Source: Gordonibacter faecis (GTDB lineage: Bacteria; Actinomycetota; Coriobacteriia; Coriobacteriales; Eggerthellaceae). From it: a stretch of DNA of 64,000 nucleotides. The notes under the pieces were generated by a model. That model had not been told where the DNA came from. It saw only the letters and a list, made by a program, of their open reading frames with translations, and made no database searches. The first letter of the stretch is position 1, and each line of letters starts with the position of its first letter. Positions 52,666 through 61,569 of this stretch are shown here, piece by piece. The stretch covers positions 62,001-126,000 of the forward strand of contig NZ_JASJEU010000024.1 of NCBI RefSeq assembly GCF_030077735.1, read 5' to 3'. Made by a program: the position numbers and the translations under genes.

Positions 52666-53277
52666 ATGCAGAAGGCGGACACCATGCACACCGACAGCGA
52701 GACGCGCTCGACGCGCCGCGACGACATCGTAGAGGCCGCGCGCCAACTCTACGAGGAGCAGGGCCTTTCGCGCACGTCAGTGCAGGCCATCACCGACCGC
52801 GTGGGCGTGGCACGCTCGCTCTTCTACCACTACTTCCCCGACAAGAACGCCGTCACCTCGGCCGTACTCGACGACTACATCGCCGACTTTTTGGAAGCGC
52901 TGCACATCTGGAACGAGGAACGCCGCACGGGCGACATCGAAGCCGCGCTCTCAAGCGTGGTGAAGATCCTGCGCCTGGCGCTGTTCGAGCACGATTCGTT
53001 CCGCCGCTCGCTCGCCTCCAAGGAAAACGCGGCGCTGTACCTGGAATTCGTGAACCGCGTCGCCGACCGTATGGCCACCTACATCGTGCAGACCACCGTG
53101 CGCGACTACGGCGAGCTGCACGAAATCAAGATCGACCACGTGTACGAGACGTTCTACATCCTGATACTGGGCATTGTGGGGTACGTGCGCCGCCACCCTG
53201 ACGTGGACGACGAGGTACTGAAAGACGTCATCGCCCAAACGCTGCACATGGACCGGGGTACCACGCCGCCGGTCTAA
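52666..53277 (+). CDS. TetR family transcriptional regulator (next to DUF5692 gene)
   Basis: 203 aa. The N-terminal helix-turn-helix is at about 15-65 (RDDIVEAARQLYEEQGLSRTSVQAITDRVGVARSLFYHYFPDKNAV). An acidic/aromatic C-terminal domain follows. ATG 52666 has GGAGGGG. It is divergent from the flavin reductase operon and 49 bp upstream of the DUF5692 gene, so it may control either or both. Confidence 0.92.
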   Translation: MQKADTMHTDSETRSTRRDDIVEAARQLYEEQGLSRTSVQAITDRVGVARSLFYHYFPDKNAVTSAVLDDYIADFLEALHIWNEERRTGDIEAALSSVVKILRLALFEHDSFRRSLASKENAALYLEFVNRVADRMATYIVQTTVRDYGELHEIKIDHVYETFYILILGIVGYVRRHPDVDDEVLKDVIAQTLHMDRGTTPPV

Positions 53278-53326
53278 ACGGGGAATAAAGAGCCAAAGAG
53301 AACCGCAAGAAGAAGGAGGGTTTCAC

Positions 53327-54361
53327 ATGTTGTTCCAAGTTTACGGGGAGAACGCCCTGTACCAGTGGATAGGCTGGATTGTGGTGTTCATCGGACTCAT
53401 CCTGGTGAACGAGATTGCGCGCCGCACCAAGGTGGGCGGGGTGTGCTGCTTTATCGTGCTGCCGGCCGTGCTCACGGTGTACTTCATCGCCATTTCGGTA
53501 GGCGCGGGCATGGGGGCCGACTGGGCGCTCAACAACCCCACGCACGTGCACATGAACAGCTGGTTCCACTACGCGAAGCTCTACGCCGCCACCATCGGCT
53601 GCATCGGCTTCATGGCACTGAAGTACAAGTGGGGCAAGCTGGGGAAAGCCGAGTGGTTCAAGTGCTTCCCGTTTGTCATTGTGGCCATTAACATCCTCAT
53701 TGCCGTGGTGAGCGACTTCGAAAGCGCCTTCCGCGCGTGGGGCACCACCTGGGTGTCCTCCGAGGGCGTCACACTCTACGGCGGCTGGCACAACGTGTTC
53801 AACGGCGTGGCGGGCATCATCAACATTGCGTGCATGACCGGCTGGTTCGGCATCTATGTGTCGAAGAAGAAGCAGGACATGCTCTGGCCTGACATGACCT
53901 GGGTGTTCATCATTGCCTACGACCTCTGGAACTTCTGCTACACCTACAACTGCCTGCCCACGCACTCCTGGTACTGCGGTCTGGCCCTGCTTCTGGCTCC
54001 CACCGTGGCAGCGATGCTCTGGAACAAGGGCGGCTGGATTCAGAACCGCGCGTTCACGCTGGCTATTTGGTGCATGTTTGCGCAGGTGTTCCCCATGTTC
54101 CAAGATTACAGTGTGTTCAGCACGCAGTCGGTGAACGACCCGAACGTGAACCTGGTAGTGTCGGTGCTGGCGCTCGGCGCGAACATTGCGGCCTTCGCCT
54201 ACATCATGTACCGCGCACGCAAGCTTAAGGTGAACCCGTATCTGCACGAGGTGTTCGTGGGCACGCGCGACTACGACCGCGCCATGGCGCGCCGCGAGGA
54301 TGCCCCCGCCCTGCCGGCTGACAAGCCCAACTTCGACGGCGAAGCTCCCCAGGGCGCCTAG
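53327..54361 (+). CDS. DUF5692 family polytopic membrane protein
   Basis: 344 aa, about nine membrane segments. Conserved-looking polar/aromatic motifs: NEIARRTKVGGV, GADWALNNPTHVHMNSWFHYAKLYAA, LYGGWHNVFNGVAGIINI, DMTWVFIIAYDLWNFCYTYNC and LWNKGGWIQNRAFTLAIWCM. It matches the uncharacterised DUF5692 family. ATG 53327 has GAAGGAGGG. It forms a TetR-DUF5692 pair closed by a strong terminator. A transport or sensing role is plausible but unproven. Confidence 0.88.
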   Translation: MLFQVYGENALYQWIGWIVVFIGLILVNEIARRTKVGGVCCFIVLPAVLTVYFIAISVGAGMGADWALNNPTHVHMNSWFHYAKLYAATIGCIGFMALKYKWGKLGKAEWFKCFPFVIVAINILIAVVSDFESAFRAWGTTWVSSEGVTLYGGWHNVFNGVAGIINIACMTGWFGIYVSKKKQDMLWPDMTWVFIIAYDLWNFCYTYNCLPTHSWYCGLALLLAPTVAAMLWNKGGWIQNRAFTLAIWCMFAQVFPMFQDYSVFSTQSVNDPNVNLVVSVLALGANIAAFAYIMYRARKLKVNPYLHEVFVGTRDYDRAMARREDAPALPADKPNFDGEAPQGA

Positions 54362-54383
54362 CGCGCGCAACAAGCCCCCTCTC

Positions 54384-54410
54384 AGAAGGCCCGCCCCGCG
54401 CGGGCCTTCT
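54384..54410 (+). terminator. Terminator of the DUF5692 gene
   Basis: AGAAGGCCCG (54384-54393) / CGGGCCTTCT (54401-54410), 7-nt loop, followed by GGTTGTT; 23 bp after the stop. Confidence 0.8.
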
Positions 54411-54443
54411 GGTTGTTCGGAGCTATAGCAAAGCCCTCTCCCG

Positions 54444-54580
54444 CTGCGCAAAAGTGCGACGCGCTATCGCGCTAACGAATGCGCCACGAGGTTACCCGTT
54501 ATCCCTTACCTTACGACGCGGGCTGACTGACCTGTAGGCGAGATTTTGCAAGAAGCATAACCTCCGTAGGGGGCTGTAAC
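54444..54580 (+). repeat. Dispersed multi-hairpin repeat, degenerate copy downstream of DUF5692 gene
   Basis: GCAAAAGTGCGACGCGCT then GCGCCAC, a CCCG...CGGG stem where the other copies have CCCTC...GAGGG, and a later CGTAGGGGGC. It is oriented, like the copies at 19.3 and 61.3 kb, downstream of a terminator in the direction of the preceding gene. The rest of the 54411-54618 gap shows nothing else. Confidence 0.55.
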
Positions 54581-54618
54581 AAAAGTCCTCTTGTGTTTTT
54601 GTATCATGCGGAACATTA

Positions 54619-55839
54619 TCAGGACTGTTCCTGCGAATTGAAGGCCTGAAAATCCGATTCGCAACTTTTTGCTTTCAATGAGCGTATGGCAAGTATTATC
54701 GAGATAACTGCGGCCACGGCGCCGGCAAGGGCAAGGATTGAAAATGTTTCACGGACAGTGTCGACACGCATGATGACAAGCAACGCCGTCACCACGAATG
54801 AGGAGAGCATGCTCCCAACGGCGATGGCGGCATTGTTGATGCCGATCACCGCGGCATTCTTCGATTCGGGGGCTATGACAGAGCATTGCATCGGGTAGTA
54901 CGCGAGCGCATTGCTGTTTGCGAAGCCGAGCAGCGCAGACCCGATTAAGGCAACAGGCACGCTCGGAAACGCAAACATGATGAAAAGGGAGACTGCCGCG
55001 AAGATGAAGCTGACGGCGATTGAAGCCCGGGAAATCTTGCCGTAGACCATGCCGAAGATTATGCTGGCAACGAGCCCGCCAAACGTTGCGACAGTGGTGA
55101 GCGTACCCGTAAAGGCTGAATCACCAATGCCCGTTTGTTCAACGTACACGCCGCTCAGGTAAAGGAAAGCGTTGTACAAAATGAGAAACACTACGGAGCT
55201 AGCGCAGATAGCCATGAGCTTTAGCCAGTCGATACCTCCGTCATCGGCTTCATCTCCTTCATCCCCCTTCCATTTTATGCTTACGCTAGGCACGAAGAGT
55301 ATAATCATAACGAACACTGGCACGGAGAGCCAATAGATGCCGAATACGTTTCGCCACGAGCTTAGCGCCAAAAATCCAGCAGCCATGCCGAAAACCATGC
55401 CGTAAACGGTCATAGCGCCATTGAAGACGCCCATCATCGTCGAACGCTGCTTTTCGGATTTGAATATGTCGGCAATAAGCGAGAAGCACGTCACCATCGA
55501 AGTGCCCATGGTGAATCCGATTACGATTCGGCACGCAATGATCCATGCGATATCGTAGAATGCCACTGTGGAGATGGAGGCGAGAGCGAACAGCAACATG
55601 GATCCTGCGAGAATCCATTTCTTGCTGATCAAGCGGCAGAGCGAACCAACGACAACTGACCCGATAGCCATCATGAGCAACGGGCCGGTAGTCGCGACGT
55701 TCACCATGTTCCCGTCGAAGTCCCCATACCAAACAGGAAAGATTGGAATCACCACAAAGTCGGCCATTGGTATGAGCGCCGAAAGCATTATGGTGACAAC
55801 AAACAAGATCTTGCGACCTTTCGAAAGTTCAACATCCAT
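54619..55839 (-). CDS. MFS transporter (module B)
   Basis: 406 aa, 12 predicted membrane segments, with the helix 4 region IIACRIVIGFTMGTSMVTCFSLIADIF and a central loop rich in Asp/Glu/Lys (SIKWKGDEGDEADDGG). ATG 55839 is favoured because AAGGAGGG lies 8 bases upstream; the upstream GTG (55848) touches that site. Last gene of module B; likely moves substrate or product of the molybdoenzyme. GC content is lower than in neighbouring genes. Confidence 0.9.
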   Translation of the reverse strand: MDVELSKGRKILFVVTIMLSALIPMADFVVIPIFPVWYGDFDGNMVNVATTGPLLMMAIGSVVVGSLCRLISKKWILAGSMLLFALASISTVAFYDIAWIIACRIVIGFTMGTSMVTCFSLIADIFKSEKQRSTMMGVFNGAMTVYGMVFGMAAGFLALSSWRNVFGIYWLSVPVFVMIILFVPSVSIKWKGDEGDEADDGGIDWLKLMAICASSVVFLILYNAFLYLSGVYVEQTGIGDSAFTGTLTTVATFGGLVASIIFGMVYGKISRASIAVSFIFAAVSLFIMFAFPSVPVALIGSALLGFANSNALAYYPMQCSVIAPESKNAAVIGINNAAIAVGSMLSSFVVTALLVIMRVDTVRETFSILALAGAVAAVISIILAIRSLKAKSCESDFQAFNSQEQS

Positions 55840-56003
55840 TTTGAACACCCTCCTTCGAACAACGGTCTCCCGTAAGGAAAAGCAGCGCCCCTTCGTTCAA
55901 TCCGCGCTGCCTTTCCTTGCGAACAGGATAATGGTTGAGCAGCTCTTGCGCTTTCGCGCCAACACTCACAAAACCACTCGCTTGTCTTGTAGTCCGCCCA
56001 GTG

Positions 56004-56351
56004 TCAGTTCACGGGAGCAAACAGCGCCTGTTTACCCTTCTCCCCCATCTGCTTGACAAGCTCCTCCACTGGGCCGTAGGTCATGATAGCGGCCTGGCAA
56101 TGTTTCACGCACGTGGGCATCTTTCCTTTTTCGACGCGCTCGGCGCACAGGTCACATTGGTCGGTGAAGCCGGTGTAGTAGCCGAATTGCCACTTTTCCT
56201 CGCCGTCTCCCCCGTAGGAATAGGGACCGACCTCAAAGACCTTGATTCCACATTGACCCACGGGTAGGTTGTTCTCGGCTTGGCAGGCGATTTCGCATAC
56301 ATGGCAGCCCGTGCAATACTCGTAGTCAATCAGGATTCCGTTCCGGCTCAT
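56004..56351 (-). CDS. Short two-cluster ferredoxin subunit (module B)
   Basis: 115 aa. Cysteines 13/16/19/23 (CTGCHVCEIAC) and 66/69/81/85 (CDLCAERVEKGKMPTCVKHC) can hold two [4Fe-4S] clusters; Cys34 is extra. The middle two clusters of DmsB-type subunits are missing. No signal peptide. ATG 56351 lies 2 bases after the molybdoenzyme stop, with GAGGAGGG in that gene's end. A short ferredoxin of this kind accompanies Gordonibacter-type catechol dehydroxylases. Confidence 0.9.
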   Translation of the reverse strand: MSRNGILIDYEYCTGCHVCEIACQAENNLPVGQCGIKVFEVGPYSYGGDGEEKWQFGYYTGFTDQCDLCAERVEKGKMPTCVKHCQAAIMTYGPVEELVKQMGEKGKQALFAPVN

Positions 56352-56353
56352 GA

Positions 56354-58609
56354 TTACTTACCCTCCTCAACTTTGTAGATCTTGCAGAGCAGCGATTTAG
56401 CGTTGGTGCCGAAACCGGTTTTGCCGCACTTGTTCTGCATAAGCTGGTTGATGTTGACGTCCCATACGCCAAAGTTGTTAGGGGAAGCGCCATCCTGCTC
56501 GGGGAACCACCAACCGTGATCGGTCATCACCATCCACTCGGGAACCATCTCGGTGACTTTCACCTTACGCTTTGCGCGGCCGCGCGGGTTCTCTATCCAC
56601 ACCCAATCCCCATCGGCCAGGCCGTATCTCACAGCCGTTTCAGGATTCACTTGCACTTCGGGCCATTTCTTCAAGGCGCGCAGGCGGGGAACCTGGCGAT
56701 GCTCGGAATGGAACGACATCCAATCACGGGCGCCGGTGCTAAGGATGAGAGGATACTCCTCGTAAAGGTCGGGGGTTCCCACCGGACTCATCGAAGGCTC
56801 CTCGAAGTAAGGCAGTGGATCGAGCCCGAAGTCGGCGAACATGAGCGAGTAGAGCTCCACGCGGCCCGTGCGCGTGGGGAAGCCGAACTGACCATCTGTG
56901 CGGAAGGTACCCTTCTCATACTTCTTGTATTCAACCGTCTTGTAGACGGGAGCCTGCTGCTGAAGATCCTGGAACGTCTGGCCTTTGAGGAACGAGCCCT
57001 GGACGAAGTTCGTGAACATGTCGCGCACGTCCTCCCACGGCCAAGCCTCAGGATTCCACCGGTGGCCGAGCTCCATGTTAATCTGCATGTCGGACTTGCA
57101 CTCGCCCACCTGACAGCACTTGTTGATAGTGGCGCCGAATTGTGGGCCGTCATTGGTGCGCAGTCCGTAACGTTCGGGAAAACAAGCGGCCGGCAGAACG
57201 ATATCGGCACAAGCGGACGCGGTGGGGGTCATGAACAGGTCAACGACGACCACGTAGTCCATATTGTCGAGGGCCTGCCTGAACTCAGCTGGGTCCATGC
57301 CGCAACACGCGAGCAGGTTGGTTGTTTGCAGCCAAGCGCCCTTGATGGGGTAAGGATCACCTGTAATCATTTGCTTAACGGTCATGTCAGGCTGGGCGAG
57401 GTTCAGGATTGAGCCGACGAGCGGGTATTCCTTGATTCCAATGCGCTTCTCGGCTTGCTCAGGGCTCAAGTGTTCGATTCCCCAGCCGTAAGCTTCGGAT
57501 ACCATCTGGTGAGGCGGAAGCATGCCGCCGGGCACGTCCAGGTTACCGGTGATCGACCAGAGGTCGATGATGGCCATCGCTTGGGGGAACGCCTCCTCGT
57601 TGTTCATGTCGATGGCGAGGCCCCACTGGACGGTGCCGTTTTCCGCTTTGGCGAACATGCGGGCGGCAGCAAGGATTTTGTCTTTCGGGATCCAAGTGAT
57701 TTCGGAGACACGCTCCACGGAAAACTGCGCAGCACGATCGGCCAGTTCGTCAAAGCCGTAGCACCAGTTCTCAACGAACTCGTGGTCGTAGAGGTCTTCT
57801 TGGATGATGATATTGATCATGCCGAGCGCGAGGGCCGCATCAGTGCCGTTGCGCACCTGTAGGTGGATTTCCGCCTTGCTGGCCAGCCAGGTCACACGCG
57901 GATCGATTACGATGAGTTTCGTGCCGCGCCGCATAAGGTCGACCACCCAATGACCGTAGAAGCCGTCAGGACCGGATTCCAGCGGATTGTTTCCCCACAC
58001 GAGCATGACTTCGGGAATCTTGTACTCGGGATTGTCGTAGCGGTCGATGAAGTTCTGGGAGCAGTCGGCCACCCAGAACGAGCCCGTGATGGCGAAGCAT
58101 GCCGTAATGCGGGGGTCGTAGCACGCGGAGCCGGACAGGAAGTACACAGGGTTGGGGCTGTCGAAACTCCAAGCGAGGCGCGTGTTGTAGGCAACTATAT
58201 CGCGACCCGTACCCTCAGCGAAGACCACTGCCTCGGCGCCGTAGCGTTCTTTGATCTTCGTGAACTCCCTCACGATGGCATCGTATGCCTCGTCCCAGCT
58301 GATGCGCTCCCATTTGTTCTCGCCGCGGGCACCTACGCGCTTCATGGGATACTGCAGTCGGTCGGGGTGATTGACTACTTCGGGCAAGTCCAAGCAACGC
58401 GAGCACAGTCGGCCCTGGTTGTACGGAGCTTCTTCGTCGCCTTCGACTTTGACGAGTTTACCTTCCTCGTTGGTATACAGGAGTACCATGCAGCCATTAT
58501 GGCAGCCGGGACCAGACCAGGCCGTGCTGCGCGTAACCGTCAGATCTCCCTCTTTCCAGCTGATGGGACGGTTGATCCCAAGCGGAATCCACTTGTCTTT
58601 CTCTGACAT
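56354..58609 (-). CDS. Molybdopterin-dependent oxidoreductase, catechol dehydroxylase/acetylene hydratase-like (module B)
   Basis: 751 aa DMSO reductase superfamily catalytic subunit without Tat leader, so cytoplasmic. The N-terminal cluster ligands are atypical: C36, C40, C69 and C72 (CHNGC...GRLCSRC) instead of CxxCxxxC...C. Mo/MGD domains follow (VMLVWGNNPLESGPDGFYGHWVVDLM, GTKLIVIDPRVTW, VDLFMTPTASACADIVLPAACFPERYG), ending in a C-terminal MGD domain (VNPETAVRYGLADGDWVWIENPRG). Size, lack of leader and short-ferredoxin and MFS partners resemble Gordonibacter-type catechol dehydroxylases; the substrate is inferred only. ATG 58609 has AAGGAGAAG. Confidence 0.92.
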   Translation of the reverse strand: MSEKDKWIPLGINRPISWKEGDLTVTRSTAWSGPGCHNGCMVLLYTNEEGKLVKVEGDEEAPYNQGRLCSRCLDLPEVVNHPDRLQYPMKRVGARGENKWERISWDEAYDAIVREFTKIKERYGAEAVVFAEGTGRDIVAYNTRLAWSFDSPNPVYFLSGSACYDPRITACFAITGSFWVADCSQNFIDRYDNPEYKIPEVMLVWGNNPLESGPDGFYGHWVVDLMRRGTKLIVIDPRVTWLASKAEIHLQVRNGTDAALALGMINIIIQEDLYDHEFVENWCYGFDELADRAAQFSVERVSEITWIPKDKILAAARMFAKAENGTVQWGLAIDMNNEEAFPQAMAIIDLWSITGNLDVPGGMLPPHQMVSEAYGWGIEHLSPEQAEKRIGIKEYPLVGSILNLAQPDMTVKQMITGDPYPIKGAWLQTTNLLACCGMDPAEFRQALDNMDYVVVVDLFMTPTASACADIVLPAACFPERYGLRTNDGPQFGATINKCCQVGECKSDMQINMELGHRWNPEAWPWEDVRDMFTNFVQGSFLKGQTFQDLQQQAPVYKTVEYKKYEKGTFRTDGQFGFPTRTGRVELYSLMFADFGLDPLPYFEEPSMSPVGTPDLYEEYPLILSTGARDWMSFHSEHRQVPRLRALKKWPEVQVNPETAVRYGLADGDWVWIENPRGRAKRKVKVTEMVPEWMVMTDHGWWFPEQDGASPNNFGVWDVNINQLMQNKCGKTGFGTNAKSLLCKIYKVEEGK

Positions 58610-58722
58610 CTTTCTTCTCCTTGATCTCTTGTCTCAGATTGTATGCGCAGCTTTGTTGTATTCCTTGCACCTCCTCCCGCCGTTTCTTGTCGAACACTTG
58701 TAACGAAAGGTTTGCAGGCGCC

Positions 58723-58938
58723 CTACGCTTTCGGGGGCCCCGGGATCCTTGGAGTGCCGGGTATGGATGGAGCTCCGGGAGGCTTGGGAGCGGCGGGCAT
58801 GGAAGGAGCTCCCGAGGGAACGCCCTCAAGGGGAAGCTCGGCTCCACACTCAGAACATATGATTTCAAGCGATGGGTTTTCCGTGCCGCAGTTGGGGCAT
58901 TTCTTCGTGGCGCTGGCAGTAGGTGGTCTAAAACACAT
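58723..58938 (-). CDS. MCFRP zinc-ribbon peptide heading molybdoenzyme operon B
   Basis: 71 aa. Starts MCFRP, has a double CxxC ribbon (C14, C17, C28, C31: CPNCGTEN...ICSECGAEL) and a Pro/Ala/Gly-rich tail with PGAPSIPGTP-like repeats. Same start, ribbon spacing and tail as the peptide at 18939-19157. GAGGAGGAG precedes ATG 58938. It is 113 bp upstream of the molybdoenzyme. Function unknown. Confidence 0.82.
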   Translation of the reverse strand: MCFRPPTASATKKCPNCGTENPSLEIICSECGAELPLEGVPSGAPSMPAAPKPPGAPSIPGTPRIPGPPKA

Positions 58939-59113
58939 GTCTCCTCCTCGTTCCCTCGATTCGTCCTGTTTGTAGGACTTCAGGTCGGGTTCATCATAGG
59001 AGCGGAGAGGTTTCGCGTATATTCGACAGGTTTCAGATTCAGAAAGCGATGTCTAACGCATGTTGACAAAGGCGCGGCTCTTGCGCCGTGCCCTATTGAA
59101 AAAAATATCGAAA

Positions 59114-59135
59114 AAAGTGGTGCACTTTCGCGAAA
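59114..59135. promoter_or_regulatory. Candidate operator between module B and its regulator
   Basis: AAAGTG-GTG-CACTTT (59114-59128), a perfect palindrome, overlapped by TTTCGCGAAA (59126-59135). AT-rich surroundings, about 175 bp upstream of the MCFRP start and about 110 bp downstream of the regulator stop. No clear -35/-10 pair could be fixed in this 298-bp region. Confidence 0.4.
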
Positions 59136-59236
59136 AATAGCGACGGGACCGTGCTTCGAACCGCGGAGCGACTTGTCGGGCAGAAGCGGGTGTCGACGCG
59201 CACAACTACCTGTTGCCGAAAGCGCCGGGTCGAGAC

Positions 59237-60787
59237 CTACGAGGCGGAACTATAGAGTCCGTCAATGAGCATGAACACGCACTGCAAGAACAACCGATCA
59301 TCGACGGTTTGCAGGTCGAGATCGCAGAGCATTTCCTCGAGACGTTTTATGCGGTAACGCATGGTCCCCCCGTGAACGCACATGCAGCCCGCCGTAGCCG
59401 ACACGTTTAGGTTCTCCTTCAAGTATGTCTTCAATGTGTCGTAGTATTCCGTACCGTGCTGACTGTCATAGTCGATGACGGCTTGCAGGCTTGCAGGAAT
59501 GATAGCCACAGAGGGCAACTCGTAAAGCCCGTTTGTGAGCACGAAAGCTAGCCGATATTTCTCGAAGGAGTACACGCCGTAGGTTTGCGCCTCGTGCTCG
59601 ACAGCCATGAACGCAGTTGCGCGCGCCTGACGGAAGAAAACCGGTGCCTGGCTAAAGTCATCGAACACGGTGCTCGTCCCTGCAACAAAGCAGTGCTCTT
59701 GGGATAGTTCGTCCAGTTGATCCAGCACGGCATTCCGCCCGCTTTGTTGCCCCGAGAGGTTGACCAACAGGAATATCTCGCTCCCCTCAAGCATGGCAAC
59801 GCTGGACCATATTTCTTTCTCAAGCTCAAGGCATTGGTAATACAGCGCGTTGATGGCCACGGAGGAAAAATCAGGCACGATACAGATTGCCTGATAGGGA
59901 TCACAGGTTCCCCATCCCAAGCGATTGATGGCGGAAACGGCAGTCTTCTTTACTCCGTCAGACTGATCCGAGGAGAAAAAGAAACGCTGGAGGGCTTTCT
60001 TGAACGAGGACTGCAAACCGAACACAGAGACCTGGTTGATGAGAAGGTACTGTTTCACGATGTCGGCAAGCACAATGAGGGGATATAGATCGCCCTCGTC
60101 GCAGTCACGATCTATGAAGGGAATCACCAGTCGGGCGACGAACTTTCCCCGCTTTCGGATATTAAAAAACGCTGATTCTAAAGATAAGTCTACATGTGGA
60201 CCCTCTAAATCATGGGAGCGTGCGAACGCTTCGTTGTGACCGAAACGGTCCATGAGATCGCGCGCCATAAAGCCCGTCTCCTTGTCATAGTTGCAATCAG
60301 GTATAAAATGAGCCTCCGTTTGGCCACGGCCCAGCACCTGAAACTTCTCGCCGAAAAGTTCAATGGGATTGCCGAAGATGGGAACCGCTCGGGAGAGCAA
60401 CCTGTCCAGGCTCGCCGACTCCGACACCAGTTCGAGGAGCATGCCCTGCTGCCAATCGTTAAACAGGGCGAACAGATCCTCGACTTGTTGAAGCACGGTC
60501 GACAGATCGCGAAGAGGTCGCACGATTACGATGTCGAAGTGTTCGTTCTCGATCAGTTCGGCCGGAGGTGGTCCGATGGACACGATACTGTACGAACCTT
60601 CGGTGGGAGACGGAGCGATCCGCGCAAGGTCCTCTCCAACAGCAACATATAGGCAGGACTCTGCGAGAAGACGGCTTTCGGTCAATGGAGCTGCAAAGGA
60701 CAGCCGAGCCTCCAAGCTGTCGCTGCGAAGATACGAGTCCGTTACCCCTTGAAGCTTCGATGCAACCACGTAGGCATTGAGAAACAT
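59237..60787 (-). CDS. PucR/CdaR-type transcriptional regulator (module B)
   Basis: 516 aa. Long N-terminal sensory part (about 1-280, with a GAF-like segment ELFGEKFQVLGRG), a GGDEF-like middle as in CdaR/PucR proteins, and a C-terminal helix-turn-helix (about 457-505: YYDTLKTYLKENLNVSATAGCMCVHGGTMRYRIKRLEEML). Such proteins are usually inducer-responsive activators. Located upstream of module B on the same strand, it is the likely regulator. ATG 60787 is preceded by AGGGGGAG. Confidence 0.85.
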   Translation of the reverse strand: MFLNAYVVASKLQGVTDSYLRSDSLEARLSFAAPLTESRLLAESCLYVAVGEDLARIAPSPTEGSYSIVSIGPPPAELIENEHFDIVIVRPLRDLSTVLQQVEDLFALFNDWQQGMLLELVSESASLDRLLSRAVPIFGNPIELFGEKFQVLGRGQTEAHFIPDCNYDKETGFMARDLMDRFGHNEAFARSHDLEGPHVDLSLESAFFNIRKRGKFVARLVIPFIDRDCDEGDLYPLIVLADIVKQYLLINQVSVFGLQSSFKKALQRFFFSSDQSDGVKKTAVSAINRLGWGTCDPYQAICIVPDFSSVAINALYYQCLELEKEIWSSVAMLEGSEIFLLVNLSGQQSGRNAVLDQLDELSQEHCFVAGTSTVFDDFSQAPVFFRQARATAFMAVEHEAQTYGVYSFEKYRLAFVLTNGLYELPSVAIIPASLQAVIDYDSQHGTEYYDTLKTYLKENLNVSATAGCMCVHGGTMRYRIKRLEEMLCDLDLQTVDDRLFLQCVFMLIDGLYSSAS

Positions 60788-61321
60788 CCCCCGTCTCCCC
60801 CTTTTGACTATCTGCACCTTGGGAGCAAATCCTACCACAACAGCATTCCTCTGAACACCGTTCAACGGCCTCTTACGGCATAGTCGGGGTCCTTGCGAGC
60901 TTTGGTCTTTTCCCTGCGCAAGATGCAATTACAGCCTCTTGAATAGGATTTTTTCGGATTCAAGCCAACATGCAAAATCCGGCTAGATGACTAGCCTTTG
61001 CAACTCTAATTCTTTCTCTGATCGAAGGGCTGGAACAACCTCATCGGTTACTCGCCCGCTAAGGAATTATCACTATGCTCTTTTTGAGATTTCTTCTCTA
61101 TACTGAAAAGTAAGTCTGTAATTCAAAACCTACAAGACTTTTCGGCAGAGCAATAGATTTAAAAAAGAGAGGATCAGGTTTTCCTGGTGTTCTCTTTTTG
61201 GTTGGGACTTTTGTTACATCCCCATTCGAGCGAAGCGCGAAAACGCAGTTCAAAAGCGATTTTATGTCTTCAATCCTATCAGGTAAGGTTACCTCTCGTA
61301 GGGGCAGATCGAGGTTGGGTT
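60788..61321. other. Intergenic region upstream of the PucR-type regulator
   Basis: About 530 bp of lower-GC DNA with no convincing gene. An open frame on the minus strand (61098-61433) runs into the dispersed repeat, has no ribosome binding site and matches no family I know. The region must contain the regulator's promoter, which I cannot define. Confidence 0.5.
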
Positions 61322-61484
61322 CTCCGCCTTCGGCGGAGAGGGCATCGTGAAGCGCCCCTACGATGGTTACCTTTCTAGTGAGGTTTATGGCGCATGAAAA
61401 AGCCCTCGTCATAGTGGTAGGGAGGGCAACCACGCCGTGGCGTATTAGCCAGCGCGAAGCGCGTCACACTTTTGCGAAGCGGGC
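61322..61484 (-). repeat. Dispersed multi-hairpin repeat, copy 2 (downstream of ppdK)
   Basis: Aligns with 19339-19504 in the same orientation. CTCCGCC-TTC-GGCGGAG (61322-61338), a GGGC/GCCC stem around GCTTCACGA, a GCCCTC/GAGGGC stem and the GCAAAAGTGTGACGCGCTTCG block are all present. Located about 30 bp beyond the ppdK terminator in that gene's direction. Confidence 0.7.
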
Positions 61485-61513
61485 AACCTGGCAGGTGAAA
61501 AGCGCTGGACAAC

Positions 61514-61547
61514 AAAAGAACCCGCGGCTCGCGTCGCGGGTTCTTTT
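61514..61547 (-). terminator. Rho-independent terminator of ppdK
   Basis: 12-bp stem AAAAGAACCCGC (61514-61525) / GCGGGTTCTTTT (61536-61547) with a 10-nt loop, continuing into T-rich sequence on the minus strand (TTCTTTTGTT), 22 bp after the ppdK stop. Confidence 0.9.
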
Positions 61548-61569
61548 TGAAGGTATTATTTACCTGCGC

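Noticed and set aside
61098..61433. 111-codon minus-strand open frame
   Set aside because: Half of it lies in the dispersed repeat, and the other full copy of that repeat carries stops in the same frame. No ribosome binding site and no similarity recognised.
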